In this document: positions 50,267-59,099 of the stretch, piece after piece
Layout of the letters: each line of letters starts with the position of its first letter
How positions within the stretch are numbered: position 1 is the stretch's first letter
Assembly (NCBI GenBank): GCA_910587835.1
Contig: CAJUNQ010000010.1
Span: 42,141 to 106,140 of the forward strand
Origin: an uncultured Oscillospiraceae bacterium
Lineage (GTDB): Bacteria; Bacillota; Clostridia; Oscillospirales; Acutalibacteraceae
Direction: 5' to 3'
Length of the DNA: 64,000 nt
Notes under the pieces: model-generated
What the model saw: the letters and a program-made list of their open reading frames with translations, nothing else
What the model was told of the DNA's origin: nothing
Databases searched by the model: none
Made by a program: the position numbers and the translations under genes

Positions 50267-52148
50267 AATGCATGACCTGGGGCGGGTGTGCCTCTGGCAG
50301 CTCCGGCGGGGCCTGCCGGTCAGTCTGGCATACTGGGCGTTGTTTGTTCTTGGGACCCTTGTGCGCCTGGCCAGCCCGCAGGAAACTCTGATAGTCCTGA
50401 GCGCCTGCATGGCGGTCTACTCCTTTGTCATGCCCGCCTGGCTGCTCAGCGAGTGCTTTGGCCGCGCTCAGTCCGACTGGATTGAGGCCATGCCTGTGAG
50501 CCGGGGCGTCCGCTTTTGGGGGAGCCTTTTGCCCACGCTGGCCTCTTTGTGGGCGCCGGTTGTGGTGGCCCTTGGGCTGCGCCCGGGGATCACAATACTC
50601 TATCCCATGAGCAACCATACGGAGTGGCCGACTGTGGCCGTCCTCCTGATTTTAGGCGCGGCCACCCTGGCCTTTTGCTTCCTGACCGCAGCGGCCAGCG
50701 GCACTTACCTTGAGTACGCCCTGAACACCGGAGTGCTGGCCCTGCTCTGGCCGGCGCTGCTTTTGGCCTGGAACGCGCTGGCCTCTATTACCCTGCCCTG
50801 GATGCCCTCGCTTTTGGGCCCGAACCCGAACAATCCCACCGTGGCAGGCTCCCCGCCGCTTGCGCTGGTACTCCTACCCACAGACCAGGAGGGCATTGGC
50901 CCGCTGCTGGTGTGGATGGCCGGGTTTGCGCTGCTGCTGGGGGCCGGGGCATACTGGCTGTACTGCCACCGCAAAAGTGAGAACGCAGGCATGCCCCGGC
51001 GGTGCCGCCCTATCGAGCTTCTCATCCGGGTGGGGCTTGCCCTGTGCGCCGCGGCCTTTGTGGGCTATCACATGGCCGAAATGGCCTACTACGAAACCTG
51101 GGGCGGCTGGGGCATCCCCCTCACCCTGGGGAGCATGACGCTGACGCTGGCTCTGGTCTGGGCAGCCACCGAGGCCTTCTACCGCCACAGCCTGAAGGGC
51201 CTGCTCCGGCACTGGGCGCCCCTGGCGGTCTCTGTGGGGCTGACAGCCCTGGGCCTGGGGTTTATCTCCACCAGCTTTGGCGGGACGGGAGACCAGCCTG
51301 TGGACTGGGAGGAGGTGATCTGCGCCCAGGTGGACGGGGGCCAGGAGTTCAGGACAATTATTACGGACGGCTCCCCGGTGACAGACAGGAAGACCGGGCC
51401 CGGCGAAAAAAATCAGCAGCTGCATCCTGGCGTCACCAGCCCGGAGCTGCTGGCCCGGGTGAAAGAGCTGTGGAGCCAGTGGCTGCAGGTGGAGCGCGCC
51501 GCCCAGTACCCCTACCTGCCCGGGCGTAACGCCTACCCCGCCCAGGAGCTGGGCCATCTCGTGCTGAACGAACAGGTCTACCGAGACTTGAGCTGGGGCA
51601 GCAGGCCCAACCCAGAGAGCCAAGCCCTGTTCGACCAGTGCCAGGCTTTGATTGAGGAGATTACCCGCTCAGACGAGTATATCGACAGCGTGGTTCCCGT
51701 CAACGCGTCCCAGGCCCTGTCCCAGGTAGAGCAGATTCAGATGGAGCAGTCGGAGGACGCCTGGACTGACTACCACTGGCCCTTTGAGACCACCGATGAG
51801 TCCCCCCAGAACCCTATAGACCTGGCGGAGCTCCCCAAAGGCTTTTCAGAAAAGGTGGAGGCCGCTCTGCGGGAGGACCTGAAAGCCGGACGCTGCTCCA
51901 CCTACAGCTGGCTGACAGAGAACCAGGAGACCATCTACCGGCTGCGCTATGAGGGCAGGGACGGGTTTACAGCCAAAGGGGGCCTTCTCTACCAGTTTTC
52001 GGAGCAGGGGAACTCTGTGGAACCTGCGGCGGGCAAAAAGCTGTTCATGAGCCGCCGGGATTATTATGGCGCTGCCACGGTGTTCACCGTCACCCCCGAG
52101 ATGCCCTCTACCTATGCTCTGCTGGAAAAGGCCTATCAAGAGCGTTGA
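50238..52148 (+). CDS. ABC transporter permease with large extracellular domain
   Basis: 636 residues. About eight membrane helices in residues 20-375, then a soluble C-terminal domain of about 260 residues. The start ATG at 50238 lies inside the ATPase gene with GGAGG 9 nt upstream. I do not recognise the C-terminal domain; it is acidic and may bind a substrate or sense antibiotics. Third gene of the gntR operon. Confidence 0.82.
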   Translation: MTSKTYSASRMHDLGRVCLWQLRRGLPVSLAYWALFVLGTLVRLASPQETLIVLSACMAVYSFVMPAWLLSECFGRAQSDWIEAMPVSRGVRFWGSLLPTLASLWAPVVVALGLRPGITILYPMSNHTEWPTVAVLLILGAATLAFCFLTAAASGTYLEYALNTGVLALLWPALLLAWNALASITLPWMPSLLGPNPNNPTVAGSPPLALVLLPTDQEGIGPLLVWMAGFALLLGAGAYWLYCHRKSENAGMPRRCRPIELLIRVGLALCAAAFVGYHMAEMAYYETWGGWGIPLTLGSMTLTLALVWAATEAFYRHSLKGLLRHWAPLAVSVGLTALGLGFISTSFGGTGDQPVDWEEVICAQVDGGQEFRTIITDGSPVTDRKTGPGEKNQQLHPGVTSPELLARVKELWSQWLQVERAAQYPYLPGRNAYPAQELGHLVLNEQVYRDLSWGSRPNPESQALFDQCQALIEEITRSDEYIDSVVPVNASQALSQVEQIQMEQSEDAWTDYHWPFETTDESPQNPIDLAELPKGFSEKVEAALREDLKAGRCSTYSWLTENQETIYRLRYEGRDGFTAKGGLLYQFSEQGNSVEPAAGKKLFMSRRDYYGAATVFTVTPEMPSTYALLEKAYQER

Positions 52149-52171
52149 TTTTATCTTTTTGCAATATTTGA

Positions 52172-52200
52172 TAGACAAGCTGCATATTCTGTGATATAAT
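52172..52200 (+). promoter_or_regulatory. Promoter of asnA
   Basis: TAGACA (52172-52177), 17 bp, TATAAT (52195-52200). The leader of about 55 nt can form the stem CGCCG/CGGCG with CTGG/CCAG inside, ending next to the ribosome site. Confidence 0.65.
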
Positions 52201-52262
52201 CACCTTAACACGCCGGTTTCCCACCTGGTTTTGAAAAAGCCAGACGGCGGAGTTTCATAAGA

Positions 52263-53279
52263 TTGGATGTGCTCCCTATGACTGTCACCCCCTGCGGATA
52301 CACCCCCACCCTGGGCCTTTACGACACCCAAAAGGCCATTGGCCTCATCAAGAACATCTTTCAGGTCAAGCTATGCGCGGCTTTGCACCTCAAGCGGGTC
52401 ACTGCCCCCTTGTTTGTAGACCCGGCCACAGGCCTGAACGACGACCTGAACGGAGTCGAACGCCCGGTGGGCTTTGATATTCCCGCTGTGGGGGGAGAGG
52501 GGCAGGTGGTGCACTCTCTGGCAAAATGGAAGCGGCTTGCCCTGCATGACTACGACTTTTTTCCGGGCAACGGCCTGGTGGCGGACATGAACGCCATCCG
52601 TCGGGACGAGGAGCTGGACAATCTTCACTCCATCTATGTGGACCAGTGGGACTGGGAGAAGGTCATCCGCCGGGAGGACCGGACCGGGGCCTATCTCACC
52701 GCCACGGTGGAGAAAATTGTCAGCGCCATATGCGGCACCCTGGATGAGCTGAAATGGCAGTTTTCCGACCTGGACGCCCAGCTGTGCCGGGACGTGGCCT
52801 TTGCCACCGCCCAGGAGCTGGAGGACCGCTGGCCGGAGCTGACCCCCAAAGAGCGGGAGAACCGTTTCACCCAGGAGCACAAGACCGTGTTTATCCATCA
52901 GATTGGCGGCAAGCTGAAAAGCGGAAAGCCCCACGACGGCCGGGCCCCGGACTATGACGACTGGCAGCTTAACGGCGACCTGCTGTTCTGGCACGAGCCC
53001 CTGGGGGTGGCGGTGGAAATCAGCAGCATGGGCATACGGGTGGACCCGGAGAGCCTGGACCGGCAGCTCACCGAGGCGGGCTGCGACAGCCGCCGGGCAC
53101 TGCCCTTCCACCAGATGCTGCTGAGGGGGGAGCTGCCCCTCACCATTGGCGGGGGCATTGGCCAAAGCCGCCTGTGTATGCTGCTGCTGGGCAAGGCCCA
53201 CATTGGCGAGGTCCAGGCCTCCCTTTGGGACCAGGAGACCAGAGAGAAGTGCAAGGCGGCAGGCGTTGTCCTGCTGTGA
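52263..53279 (+). CDS. asnA: Aspartate-ammonia ligase (AsnA)
   Basis: 338 residues. Makes asparagine from aspartate, ammonia and ATP; class II synthetase fold. Signatures: GLYDTQKAIGLIKNIFQ, RVTAPLFVD, VDQWDWEKVI, GRAPDYDDWQLNGDLLFW and GGGIGQSRLCMLLL. The start may be TTG at 52263 (GGAG 10 nt upstream) or ATG at 52278 (weak site); the reading is the same. It stands 390 bp before an asparaginase gene in the same direction, separated by a terminator. Confidence 0.95.
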   Translation: MDVLPMTVTPCGYTPTLGLYDTQKAIGLIKNIFQVKLCAALHLKRVTAPLFVDPATGLNDDLNGVERPVGFDIPAVGGEGQVVHSLAKWKRLALHDYDFFPGNGLVADMNAIRRDEELDNLHSIYVDQWDWEKVIRREDRTGAYLTATVEKIVSAICGTLDELKWQFSDLDAQLCRDVAFATAQELEDRWPELTPKERENRFTQEHKTVFIHQIGGKLKSGKPHDGRAPDYDDWQLNGDLLFWHEPLGVAVEISSMGIRVDPESLDRQLTEAGCDSRRALPFHQMLLRGELPLTIGGGIGQSRLCMLLLGKAHIGEVQASLWDQETREKCKAAGVVLL

Positions 53280-53292
53280 ATATAAAGAATAA

Positions 53293-53327
53293 GGAATTCC
53301 GTTCGCGGCTGCGGGCGGAATTTTTTC
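53293..53327 (+). terminator. Terminator of asnA
   Basis: AATTCCG pairs with CGGAATT around a GC-rich loop, followed by TTTTC. Confidence 0.75.
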
Positions 53328-53660
53328 TTTCTTTTTGGCGGAAATGGGTGTATAGTAATGTGTGGCATGAGGAAAGGAGGCGATCGATTTTCTTTCCCCA
53401 TTTTCCGGCAGAGCGCAAAGACAGTTTTAGAGCTTGTTCCCCTAAGCTGAGTAAGAGGCTGTGCTCGCAATCCTTATGTACCTTGCGTACCTCAAGAGTT
53501 TTTGGCGCAGAAGCCGGCAAAAGTCTGCCAAAAAGGCGCGTCCGAACGCTTATAGGAGCACACTTTAAGGTCAATGCCGTGAAGCGCTGTCTCGTACTCT
53601 GTCACGCGCCTGACGCACCTGGACCGCGTGTTTTTCCCCTTACCATTTCCATACGGAGTG
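53328..53660. other. Intergenic region before the asparaginase gene
   Basis: About 330 bp with no recognisable gene. An isolated GAAAGGAGG at 53372-53380 is not followed by a start codon. I see no clear promoter box for the asparaginase gene and no known RNA. Confidence 0.45.
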
Positions 53661-53667
53661 ATTTTTT

Positions 53668-54645
53668 ATGAAACGTATTTTGCTCATTGCCACCGGCGGC
53701 ACCATTGCTTGTGCCAAAACCCAGAACGGCCTTGCCCCTGCCCTGGACCCCAGTCAGCTGCTGGCCCGGGTGCCGGACGCCCGAGGCTTTTGTCAGGTAG
53801 AGGCCATTCAGCCCCTGAACCTGGACAGCACCAACATTGCCCCCCAGCACTGGCAGCTGCTGGCCCGCATCATTGAGGACCACTACCACTGCTACGACGG
53901 CTTTGTCCTCTGCCACGGCACCGACACCCTGGCCTATTCCGCCGCGGCTCTCTCTTACCTGATTCAGAATACCCGCAAGCCCATTGTCCTCACCGGGGCC
54001 CAGAAGCCCATTGACCAGGAGGACACCGACGCCCGCCAGAATCTGCTGGACAGCCTGCGCTACGCCTGCTCCGGGGACAGCGGCGTGTGCATTGTGTTCG
54101 GGGGGCATGTCATTGCAGGCACCCGGGCCCGCAAAACCCGCACCAAAAGCTACAATGCCTTTTCCAGCATCAATTTTCCCGACATCGCGGAGATTCGCGA
54201 CCACCGGGTGGTGCGGTTCATCCCCTGCGCCCAGAGCGGGGCTCCCTCCTTCACCCACAGCCTGAACACCCGGGTGGCGCTGCTCAAGCTCATCCCCGGC
54301 CTGGACCCGGGAGCCTTTGCCGCCTCTGGGCAGCTGTGCGACGGGCTGATTATTGAGAGCTACGGCGTGGGCGGCATCCCCGACCTGTACCTGGACCAGC
54401 TGGACGCCCTGGCTCAGGCGGGCAAAACCGTGGTGCTTGCCACCCAGGTGCCCCAGGAGGGCAGCGACCTGTCTGTCTACCAGGTGGGCCGCCGGGTCAA
54501 GGAGCGCTGCGGCCTGCTGGAGCCCTACGACATGACCCTGGAGTCTACTGTCACCAAGCTGATGTGGGTGCTGGGCCAGACCCGGGACCCGGAGGAGGTC
54601 CGGCGGCTGTTTTACACCCCTGTCAATTATGATTTGTTGTTCTGA
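53668..54645 (+). CDS. ansA: L-asparaginase, type I
   Basis: 325 residues, no signal peptide, so the cytoplasmic type I enzyme that hydrolyses asparagine to aspartate and ammonia. The first catalytic Thr is in ATGGTIACA (near residue 12), the second triad in CHGTDTLAYSA (near 88), with the Lys in GAQKPIDQED. It performs the reverse of the AsnA reaction encoded upstream. The ribosome site is weak. Confidence 0.95.
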   Translation: MKRILLIATGGTIACAKTQNGLAPALDPSQLLARVPDARGFCQVEAIQPLNLDSTNIAPQHWQLLARIIEDHYHCYDGFVLCHGTDTLAYSAAALSYLIQNTRKPIVLTGAQKPIDQEDTDARQNLLDSLRYACSGDSGVCIVFGGHVIAGTRARKTRTKSYNAFSSINFPDIAEIRDHRVVRFIPCAQSGAPSFTHSLNTRVALLKLIPGLDPGAFAASGQLCDGLIIESYGVGGIPDLYLDQLDALAQAGKTVVLATQVPQEGSDLSVYQVGRRVKERCGLLEPYDMTLESTVTKLMWVLGQTRDPEEVRRLFYTPVNYDLLF

Positions 54646-54712
54646 AAGAGGGTACAGGCAGTTTTTCTCTCACTTCATCATATGAATAAAACCATAGGAA
54701 GGAGTGAGCCAC

Positions 54713-55087
54713 ATGCTGGCAATGCTTTTCAATCAGCTGATCGACCTGTTCTCTCATGTGTTCGCGGTCATGCTCCATGTCACCGGCACAGGCAGCTTTC
54801 CCCGGGCCCTCACCAGCGCCCAGGAGAAGCAGGCTTTGGAGGAGATGGCTAAGGGCAGCGCCGCCGCCCGCCAGACCCTCATCGAGCACAACCTGCGCCT
54901 GGTCGCCCATATCGTCAAAAAATACTATGTCAACGGCAGCGACCAGGAGGACCTGATCTCTATCGGGGCCATTGGCCTGATTAAAGCGGTAGACAGCTTT
55001 GACCCCGGCAAGGGCATCCGGCTTTCCAGCTATGCGTCGAAGTGTATTGAAAATGCTATGCTCACACAAGAGATACATGGCGGGTAA
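54713..55087 (+). pseudogene. sigK: 5' part of sigK (pro-sigma-K), interrupted
   Basis: The N-terminal half of the late mother-cell sporulation sigma factor. Residues 1-30 are hydrophobic (LAMLFNQLIDLFSHVFAVML), like the pro-sequence of pro-sigma-K that SpoIVFB removes. Then GSFPRALTSAQEKQ, IEHNLRLVAHIVKKYY, DLISIGAIGLIKAVDSFDP and RLSSYASKCIEN match sigma region 2. Homologues continue CIENEIL; here the match ends after CIEN (about 55054) and the frame closes at 55087. Regions 3-4 are absent. This is where skin elements split sigK, so the gene should be restored by excision. AAGGAG precedes ATG by 8 nt. Confidence 0.85.
55049..55055. other. Probable left attachment junction of the sigK element
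   Basis: GAAAATG is the last stretch that fits the sigK coding sequence; homologous genes read GAAAATGA here, and the 5-bp crossover of the B. subtilis skin element is AATGA. The exact core cannot be fixed without the right junction. Confidence 0.5.
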
Positions 55088-55116
55088 GTGTACCTCTGGG
55101 AGACGGGCTGTATCTG

Positions 55117-55596
55117 ATGGACCGAGGTGGCAGGTGTGCGCCACTTTATGTACATACGTTCAGGGTATTTGCAACAGGGATAGGCAAGCAATATGAAGAT
55201 TTGCACACTGTGCCTGAACATCTGCGTTGGTGTCGATACCGGTTGGGGATGATGCAGAAAGAGGTGGCCCAGCAAGTGGGCATCTCTCAATCCTTGTACG
55301 AGGAAATGGAGCGCGGGGATTGCCAGGAGTACCCAGCCCACGCGGTGGACAAGCTGGCGGCACTATATCAGGTACCGGTTGAGGATTTGTTGGATGAGTA
55401 CAGTCGGTTCCTCTATGACGGGCCAGCTGACCAGATACGGTGCGCTCGGGAGAGGTTGGGGCTTAGCCGAAAAGCATTTGCAGAGCTGGCGAGGGTAGGG
55501 GAGAAGTCGGTGAGAGATTGGGAGATGGGGAGGAAGAAGGTCAGTAAGAAGAGTTGGGAGAGGCTGAAAAAATATCTTTCCCCTTTTTATCCGTGA
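55117..55596 (+). CDS. Protein with two XRE-type HTH domains
   Basis: Up to 159 residues; the start is unsure (ATG at 55117 lacks a ribosome site). Domain 1, about residues 35-92, has LGMMQKEVAQQVGISQSLYE; domain 2, about 103-155, has LGLSRKAFAELARVGEKSVR. It directly precedes a zeta-type toxin gene and may be its repressor or antitoxin, which is inference from order. First gene inside the element. Confidence 0.75.
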   Translation: MDRGGRCAPLYVHTFRVFATGIGKQYEDLHTVPEHLRWCRYRLGMMQKEVAQQVGISQSLYEEMERGDCQEYPAHAVDKLAALYQVPVEDLLDEYSRFLYDGPADQIRCARERLGLSRKAFAELARVGEKSVRDWEMGRKKVSKKSWERLKKYLSPFYP

Positions 55597-55603
55597 AAAG
55601 ATG

Positions 55604-55612
55604 TGGTATAAT
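55604..55612 (+). promoter_or_regulatory. Possible extended -10 promoter of the zeta-toxin gene
   Basis: TGGTATAAT at 55604-55612 with a poor -35. It overlaps the space right after the HTH gene stop. Confidence 0.45.
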
Positions 55613-55644
55613 GGAGGAAAGTCAGAGTGGCGGAGGAACACATC

Positions 55645-56196
55645 GTGAAACTATATACCATCATCGGCGGGGTAAACGGCTGCGGGAAGTCCAGCCTGAC
55701 CGGCGCGTTGAAAGCGGAGCGAAACGACCTTGGTACTATCATCGACCCGGATAAGCTGTCGGCAAAATTGGGCGGCTATGGGGCCGGTGGACGTGTGGCA
55801 GTTGCAAAGATCAACGAGTGCTTGGCAAAGGGGCTGAACTTTACTCAGGAGACCACCCTGGCCGGGGCGCGCACGGAGCGCACCATCAAGCAGGCAAAGG
55901 AGCTAGGCTACACTATCAGGCTCTACTATGTTGGTTTGGACAGCTTAGAGGAAAGTTTACAGCGTATTGTGAGCCGGGTCAGGAAGGGTGGACACAATAT
56001 TCCTCAGCAGGACGTAGAGCGGCGGTATGCGGGCCGGTTTGAGGCTCTTGTGAAGGTGCTGCCTTATTGTGATGAGGCACGGTTCTTTGACAACGGCAAC
56101 GGATTTGTGGAGGTGGCGAGGTATCAGAATGGAGAACTGCTGACCATTACCCAAAGTCCACCTAATTGGCTCAAAGAGTTAATGGGTATTTTATAA
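55645..56196 (+). CDS. Zeta-toxin family kinase
   Basis: 183 residues. P-loop IIGGVNGCGKSSL at residues 6-18 and the IDPDKLSAKLGG and FTQETTLAG segments match the zeta fold, which phosphorylates UDP-N-acetylglucosamine and stops wall synthesis. GTG at 55645 has GGAGG 8 nt upstream; GTG at 55627 is less likely. No epsilon antitoxin is seen; the double-HTH gene upstream is the only candidate partner. A terminator follows. Confidence 0.82.
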   Translation: MKLYTIIGGVNGCGKSSLTGALKAERNDLGTIIDPDKLSAKLGGYGAGGRVAVAKINECLAKGLNFTQETTLAGARTERTIKQAKELGYTIRLYYVGLDSLEESLQRIVSRVRKGGHNIPQQDVERRYAGRFEALVKVLPYCDEARFFDNGNGFVEVARYQNGELLTITQSPPNWLKELMGIL

Positions 56197-56198
56197 AG

Positions 56199-56235
56199 CA
56201 AAATTCCCGGAGAGAAACACTCTCTGGGAATTTTA
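56199..56235 (+). terminator. Terminator of the zeta-toxin gene
   Basis: AAATTCCCGGAGAG pairs with CTCTCTGGGAATTTT around AAACA, ending in TTTT. A-rich on the left, so possibly bidirectional. Confidence 0.85.
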
Positions 56236-56343
56236 CGCATTAAGTCGCGATATTAAATTTTTCATGGACAGCTTTTCTCCCATCCTGTTTTTGATTTGCA
56301 ATATATTTTGTGTTGATATATTTTGGTTAGATTATGATTTTTA

Positions 56344-56583
56344 TTAGCGACTTAGTTCATCATTGGCGGGACTTGCGCACTCGCTTTTAGCGGCGTTGTT
56401 CACAGCTTTCATCAACTCAATTCTTTCCCTGACAGAACCCCGCATACCGTTGACTTTATGTATCACCGCGTCCGCGTGGGCCTGGGCTACTCGCTGGGAC
56501 AGCTGGCGTATTCCATCTTCGGTCTGGGGGTAGTACATGACGATCTTGAAATCTTGGCTCTTGGGCAAATTCGGCACCTCCAT
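56344..56583 (-). CDS. Small hypothetical protein of the mobilisation region
   Basis: 79 residues, helical and charged (TEDGIRQLSQRVAQAHADAV). The start ATG at 56583 has a weak ribosome site. It follows mobC on the same strand by 57 bp and is probably co-transcribed. I do not recognise it. Confidence 0.6.
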   Translation of the reverse strand: MEVPNLPKSQDFKIVMYYPQTEDGIRQLSQRVAQAHADAVIHKVNGMRGSVRERIELMKAVNNAAKSECASPANDELSR

Positions 56584-56640
56584 ATCACTTACTCATATGA
56601 CTGAGAGCTTGCACTGTATGCTTGCTCATGGTGCCGTACC

Positions 56641-56997
56641 TTAACTTTCTTCCTCAAAATCAACCGAAACATCTTTCACCCCGGTGACAGCCTGCTCGAT
56701 CCGGAGTATCGCGTCATGCAGATGTATAACCTCCTCGTAGTATCGCCCCTCGTCCACGAGGCCGGTGGCATTTGCCATGAAAGCTATCTGGTTCATGTTG
56801 TTGCCGATCTCTTTCAGCTCCCGGGTCATGCCAAAGTAATCGGCGGGTGGAGTCTCGCGGGGATTGTAGTCGTGAATCAATAACCGGATGTAGCCAGACC
56901 TGGTCAGCCCACACTTTTGTGCTTTGCGGGTGAGCCGTTTATAGTCCTGCTCGGTCATCCTCATGTCAAATTTCTTTTGATTGCTTATAAAAATCAT
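56641..56997 (-). CDS. mobC: MobC-like relaxosome protein
   Basis: 118 residues. A ribbon-helix-helix type N-terminus with MRMTEQDYKRLTRKAQKCGL and SGYIRLLI, then RELKEIGNNMNQIAFMANAT, the MobC signature. MobC proteins help a relaxase open oriT. No relaxase gene is present in the window, so mobilisation would need one elsewhere. ATG at 56997 directly abuts GAAAGG; the true start could be slightly downstream. Confidence 0.85.
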   Translation of the reverse strand: MIFISNQKKFDMRMTEQDYKRLTRKAQKCGLTRSGYIRLLIHDYNPRETPPADYFGMTRELKEIGNNMNQIAFMANATGLVDEGRYYEEVIHLHDAILRIEQAVTGVKDVSVDFEEES

Positions 56998-57029
56998 CCT
57001 TTCTATTATGTTATAACTCTAAAAATATG

Positions 57030-57266
57030 GGGCCATAGGGTTCGCCCTACCAGTTGGCATTGTCCGCACACGTGTCCGCACGGGTGTCGGTACAAATGCG
57101 ATGCTGGCTCGTACTGAAACCTCGTAAAAACTCGGTTTCAGAACTTGGTCCCTGCGGGGCCGTTTTCAAAGGTCAAAGTACAGAGGTGTTCCAACGGAAT
57201 ATAGGGGTAAATATATTTGCTCTCGCGTAAGAGGTAATGTTTTGGCCTGGAACACTTGGAACACCG
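57030..57266. other. Possible oriT region
   Basis: Non-coding stretch upstream of mobC. It has an 8-bp inverted repeat CTGAAACC-N11-GGTTTCAG (57116-57142), a repetitive GTCCGCAC motif near 57060-57085, and a 10-bp pair GGTGTTCCAA (57184-57193) with TTGGAACACC (57259-57268). Inverted repeats upstream of mobC are typical of transfer origins, but I cannot point to a nic site. Confidence 0.4.
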
Positions 57267-58694
57267 TTATGTTTGCCAGGGACAAGCACAGTGCGCTTTA
57301 AGTTGTACGCCGCAGAACATTGCTGTTGGATTAACAGATTTTCCGGCTCCATTTGGACGCTTTTTCCTGATTTGCGCGTATCCTTCCATGCCCCGTTTGA
57401 ATGTTGGATAGCTGTCTGGGTACTGCCCGTTTTGTGTACACCAGTCCCGGTATTCGCGGTAAGCGTCCTCGGTGCGGACTTCACCATCGGGGTCTGGGGT
57501 CAGCATTTCCTCTACGAACCGGGTCAGTTTATCGCTGTCATGCTGATACTGCGCGGTGGCATTTTACACCGACCTGGGCGGCTCGAACCCCGTCTCCTTC
57601 ATGAGCCACAGCCCCTCCAAGCACCAATTTAGTACGCCGGATAGCTCTTTTGCCAGCCTCTCTTTGAGAGTTTTATCCCGCTCCTCCGGCCCAAAATGAC
57701 GGTTGAATGGCAGCACTTTCACTCGCCCGGAGTTAAAAATCGTTACGTCATTGGCCTTTGGCAGATGATTAGTGTTGATGAACAGCTTGAATTGCGGCTT
57801 AAATTCAAAGCTGTTTTCGTTCAGAAACCGGGCGCTCATGGTGTCGTTACCGGTCAGAGTTTTCACCAGCGCGGCGCTCAAGACCATCTGCTTGTCCGGC
57901 TCGGATATGTTCACAGCCCTCGCCCCGGCCAGCTTTGCAATGTCCTCAGAGGGGCCGCTGGCGTTATAATTTTGCCGTAGGGCTATCGTCTCAGGCCGCA
58001 CAGCCTTGCCATATCCACCCAGCATCTTCATATAAGTTTCCATAACCGTACCTTTGCCGTTGCGGGTCGTGGGGCCGTAGAGGAGGAAGAAACACTCCTC
58101 GGAAGTGTCGACCGTGAGCCCGTAGCCAAGGGCTTTTGGGAGATAAGCCGTGAAGTCGCCATGCATAACGTCCTGGATGGTGCGCTCCCACAACTCCGAG
58201 CGGGCCTCTGGGTCATACTTTACGCCCGAAATCGTCGCCAGCATATCGGCTGGGTCGTGCTCATGGAACACTCTGGTATGTAAGTCCAACGTACCATTTT
58301 TGCAGTTGAAAAGGTAGGGTTTACTGTCAAAATCGCGGAGTTTTGCCGGGTAAATACCCATTGCGTCTTTTAGAATTGTCTCACGGTAGTGACGAATCTG
58401 CCAGCGCTCCACTGCTTTACGGTACTCAGTACGGTCACGTCCACCGGGGAGGGAGAGGGCGCAAATCACCAGTTCGTCGGCCAGCTTTTTACACAGCTCC
58501 ATGGCCTGGAGATTGCCGATATCCGGTTCCCACAGCCTGCCGGTGAAGATGTACCACATCTTCCGCTCGGGGACGTAGCGGGCAATGTCGCGGTAGTAGT
58601 CGGCAAATAAGTTGCTGTTGCCGATGTCGGTCAGGGTGTAGCGGGGGTTATCGTCAGGTGCGAGCTTTTTTAAAACCGACATTTTGTCGTTCAT
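57267..58694 (-). pseudogene. P4-type phage/plasmid primase-helicase, broken by a stop codon
   Basis: One continuous frame of 475 codons apart from an in-frame TAA at 57564-57566 (codon 377). Before it: D5-type N-terminal region (PYLFNCKNGTLDLHT) and SF3 helicase with Walker A GPTTRNGKGT near residue 208, sensor-like KLFINTNHLPKAND. After it: RFVEEMLTPDPDGEVRTEDA and the winged C-terminal YPDSYPTFKRGMEGYAQIRK. The two halves are clearly one gene, so it is a recent nonsense mutation. The start overlaps a 45-residue gene by 4 nt. Confidence 0.85.
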
Positions 58695-58828
58695 AGGTCC
58701 GCCTCTTGACTTCCCTTGCCGCCCATGCTACAATGAGCCTGTGAATGTAGTTCTTGCCCTTTCTCTGCGCGACTTGGTGCCAGCCAATGTTGTAAGCGCC
58801 GGTAGAGGGCTTTTCTTTTTGCGCCCAT
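58691..58828 (-). CDS. 45-residue hypothetical protein between excisionase and primase
   Basis: Basic small protein, starts MGAKRKALYRRLQHWLAP and ends GSQEADL. Its ATG shares a base with the excisionase stop (TAATG), and its TGA overlaps the primase ATG (ATGA), a layout that argues for translation by coupling. No family recognised. Confidence 0.6.
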   Translation of the reverse strand: MGAKRKALYRRLQHWLAPSRAEKGQELHSQAHCSMGGKGSQEADL

Positions 58829-59040
58829 TACACCACCTCGCTTTCTGCGACGTTCAACTTTTCCAGGAGCCTAGGCACGTTGATAAAATACACCGTGCCG
58901 CTCTTGATGCAGGGCACCGTACTGTCCTTGTAGCCATTGCGGAGGTAGTACATGGAGAGGCCGGTGATGCGGGAAGCGTCCTTGATCTTCATGAATGGCG
59001 TTGTCCCCTTCTCCTGATAGTTCTGACTCGTTTGGTTCAT
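58828..59040 (-). CDS. Excisionase-type HTH protein
   Basis: 70 residues. MKIKDASRITGLSMYYLRNG followed by SGTVYFINVPRLLEKLN is the MerR/Xis-like winged helix of excisionases that accompany tyrosine integrases. ATG at 59040 lies 6 nt after AGGAAG; ATG at 59046 is an alternative. First gene of the leftward operon with the 45-residue gene and primase. Confidence 0.82.
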   Translation of the reverse strand: MNQTSQNYQEKGTTPFMKIKDASRITGLSMYYLRNGYKDSTVPCIKSGTVYFINVPRLLEKLNVAESEVV

Positions 59041-59099
59041 TAGCATCTTCCTTTCTGTTGAGTTTATCTTGACATGCTCCTATTTGCTTGCTATACTCT

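Noticed and set aside
52201..52262. A T-box before asnA
   Set aside because: The leader is only about 55 nt and lacks the T-box sequence seen before thrS.
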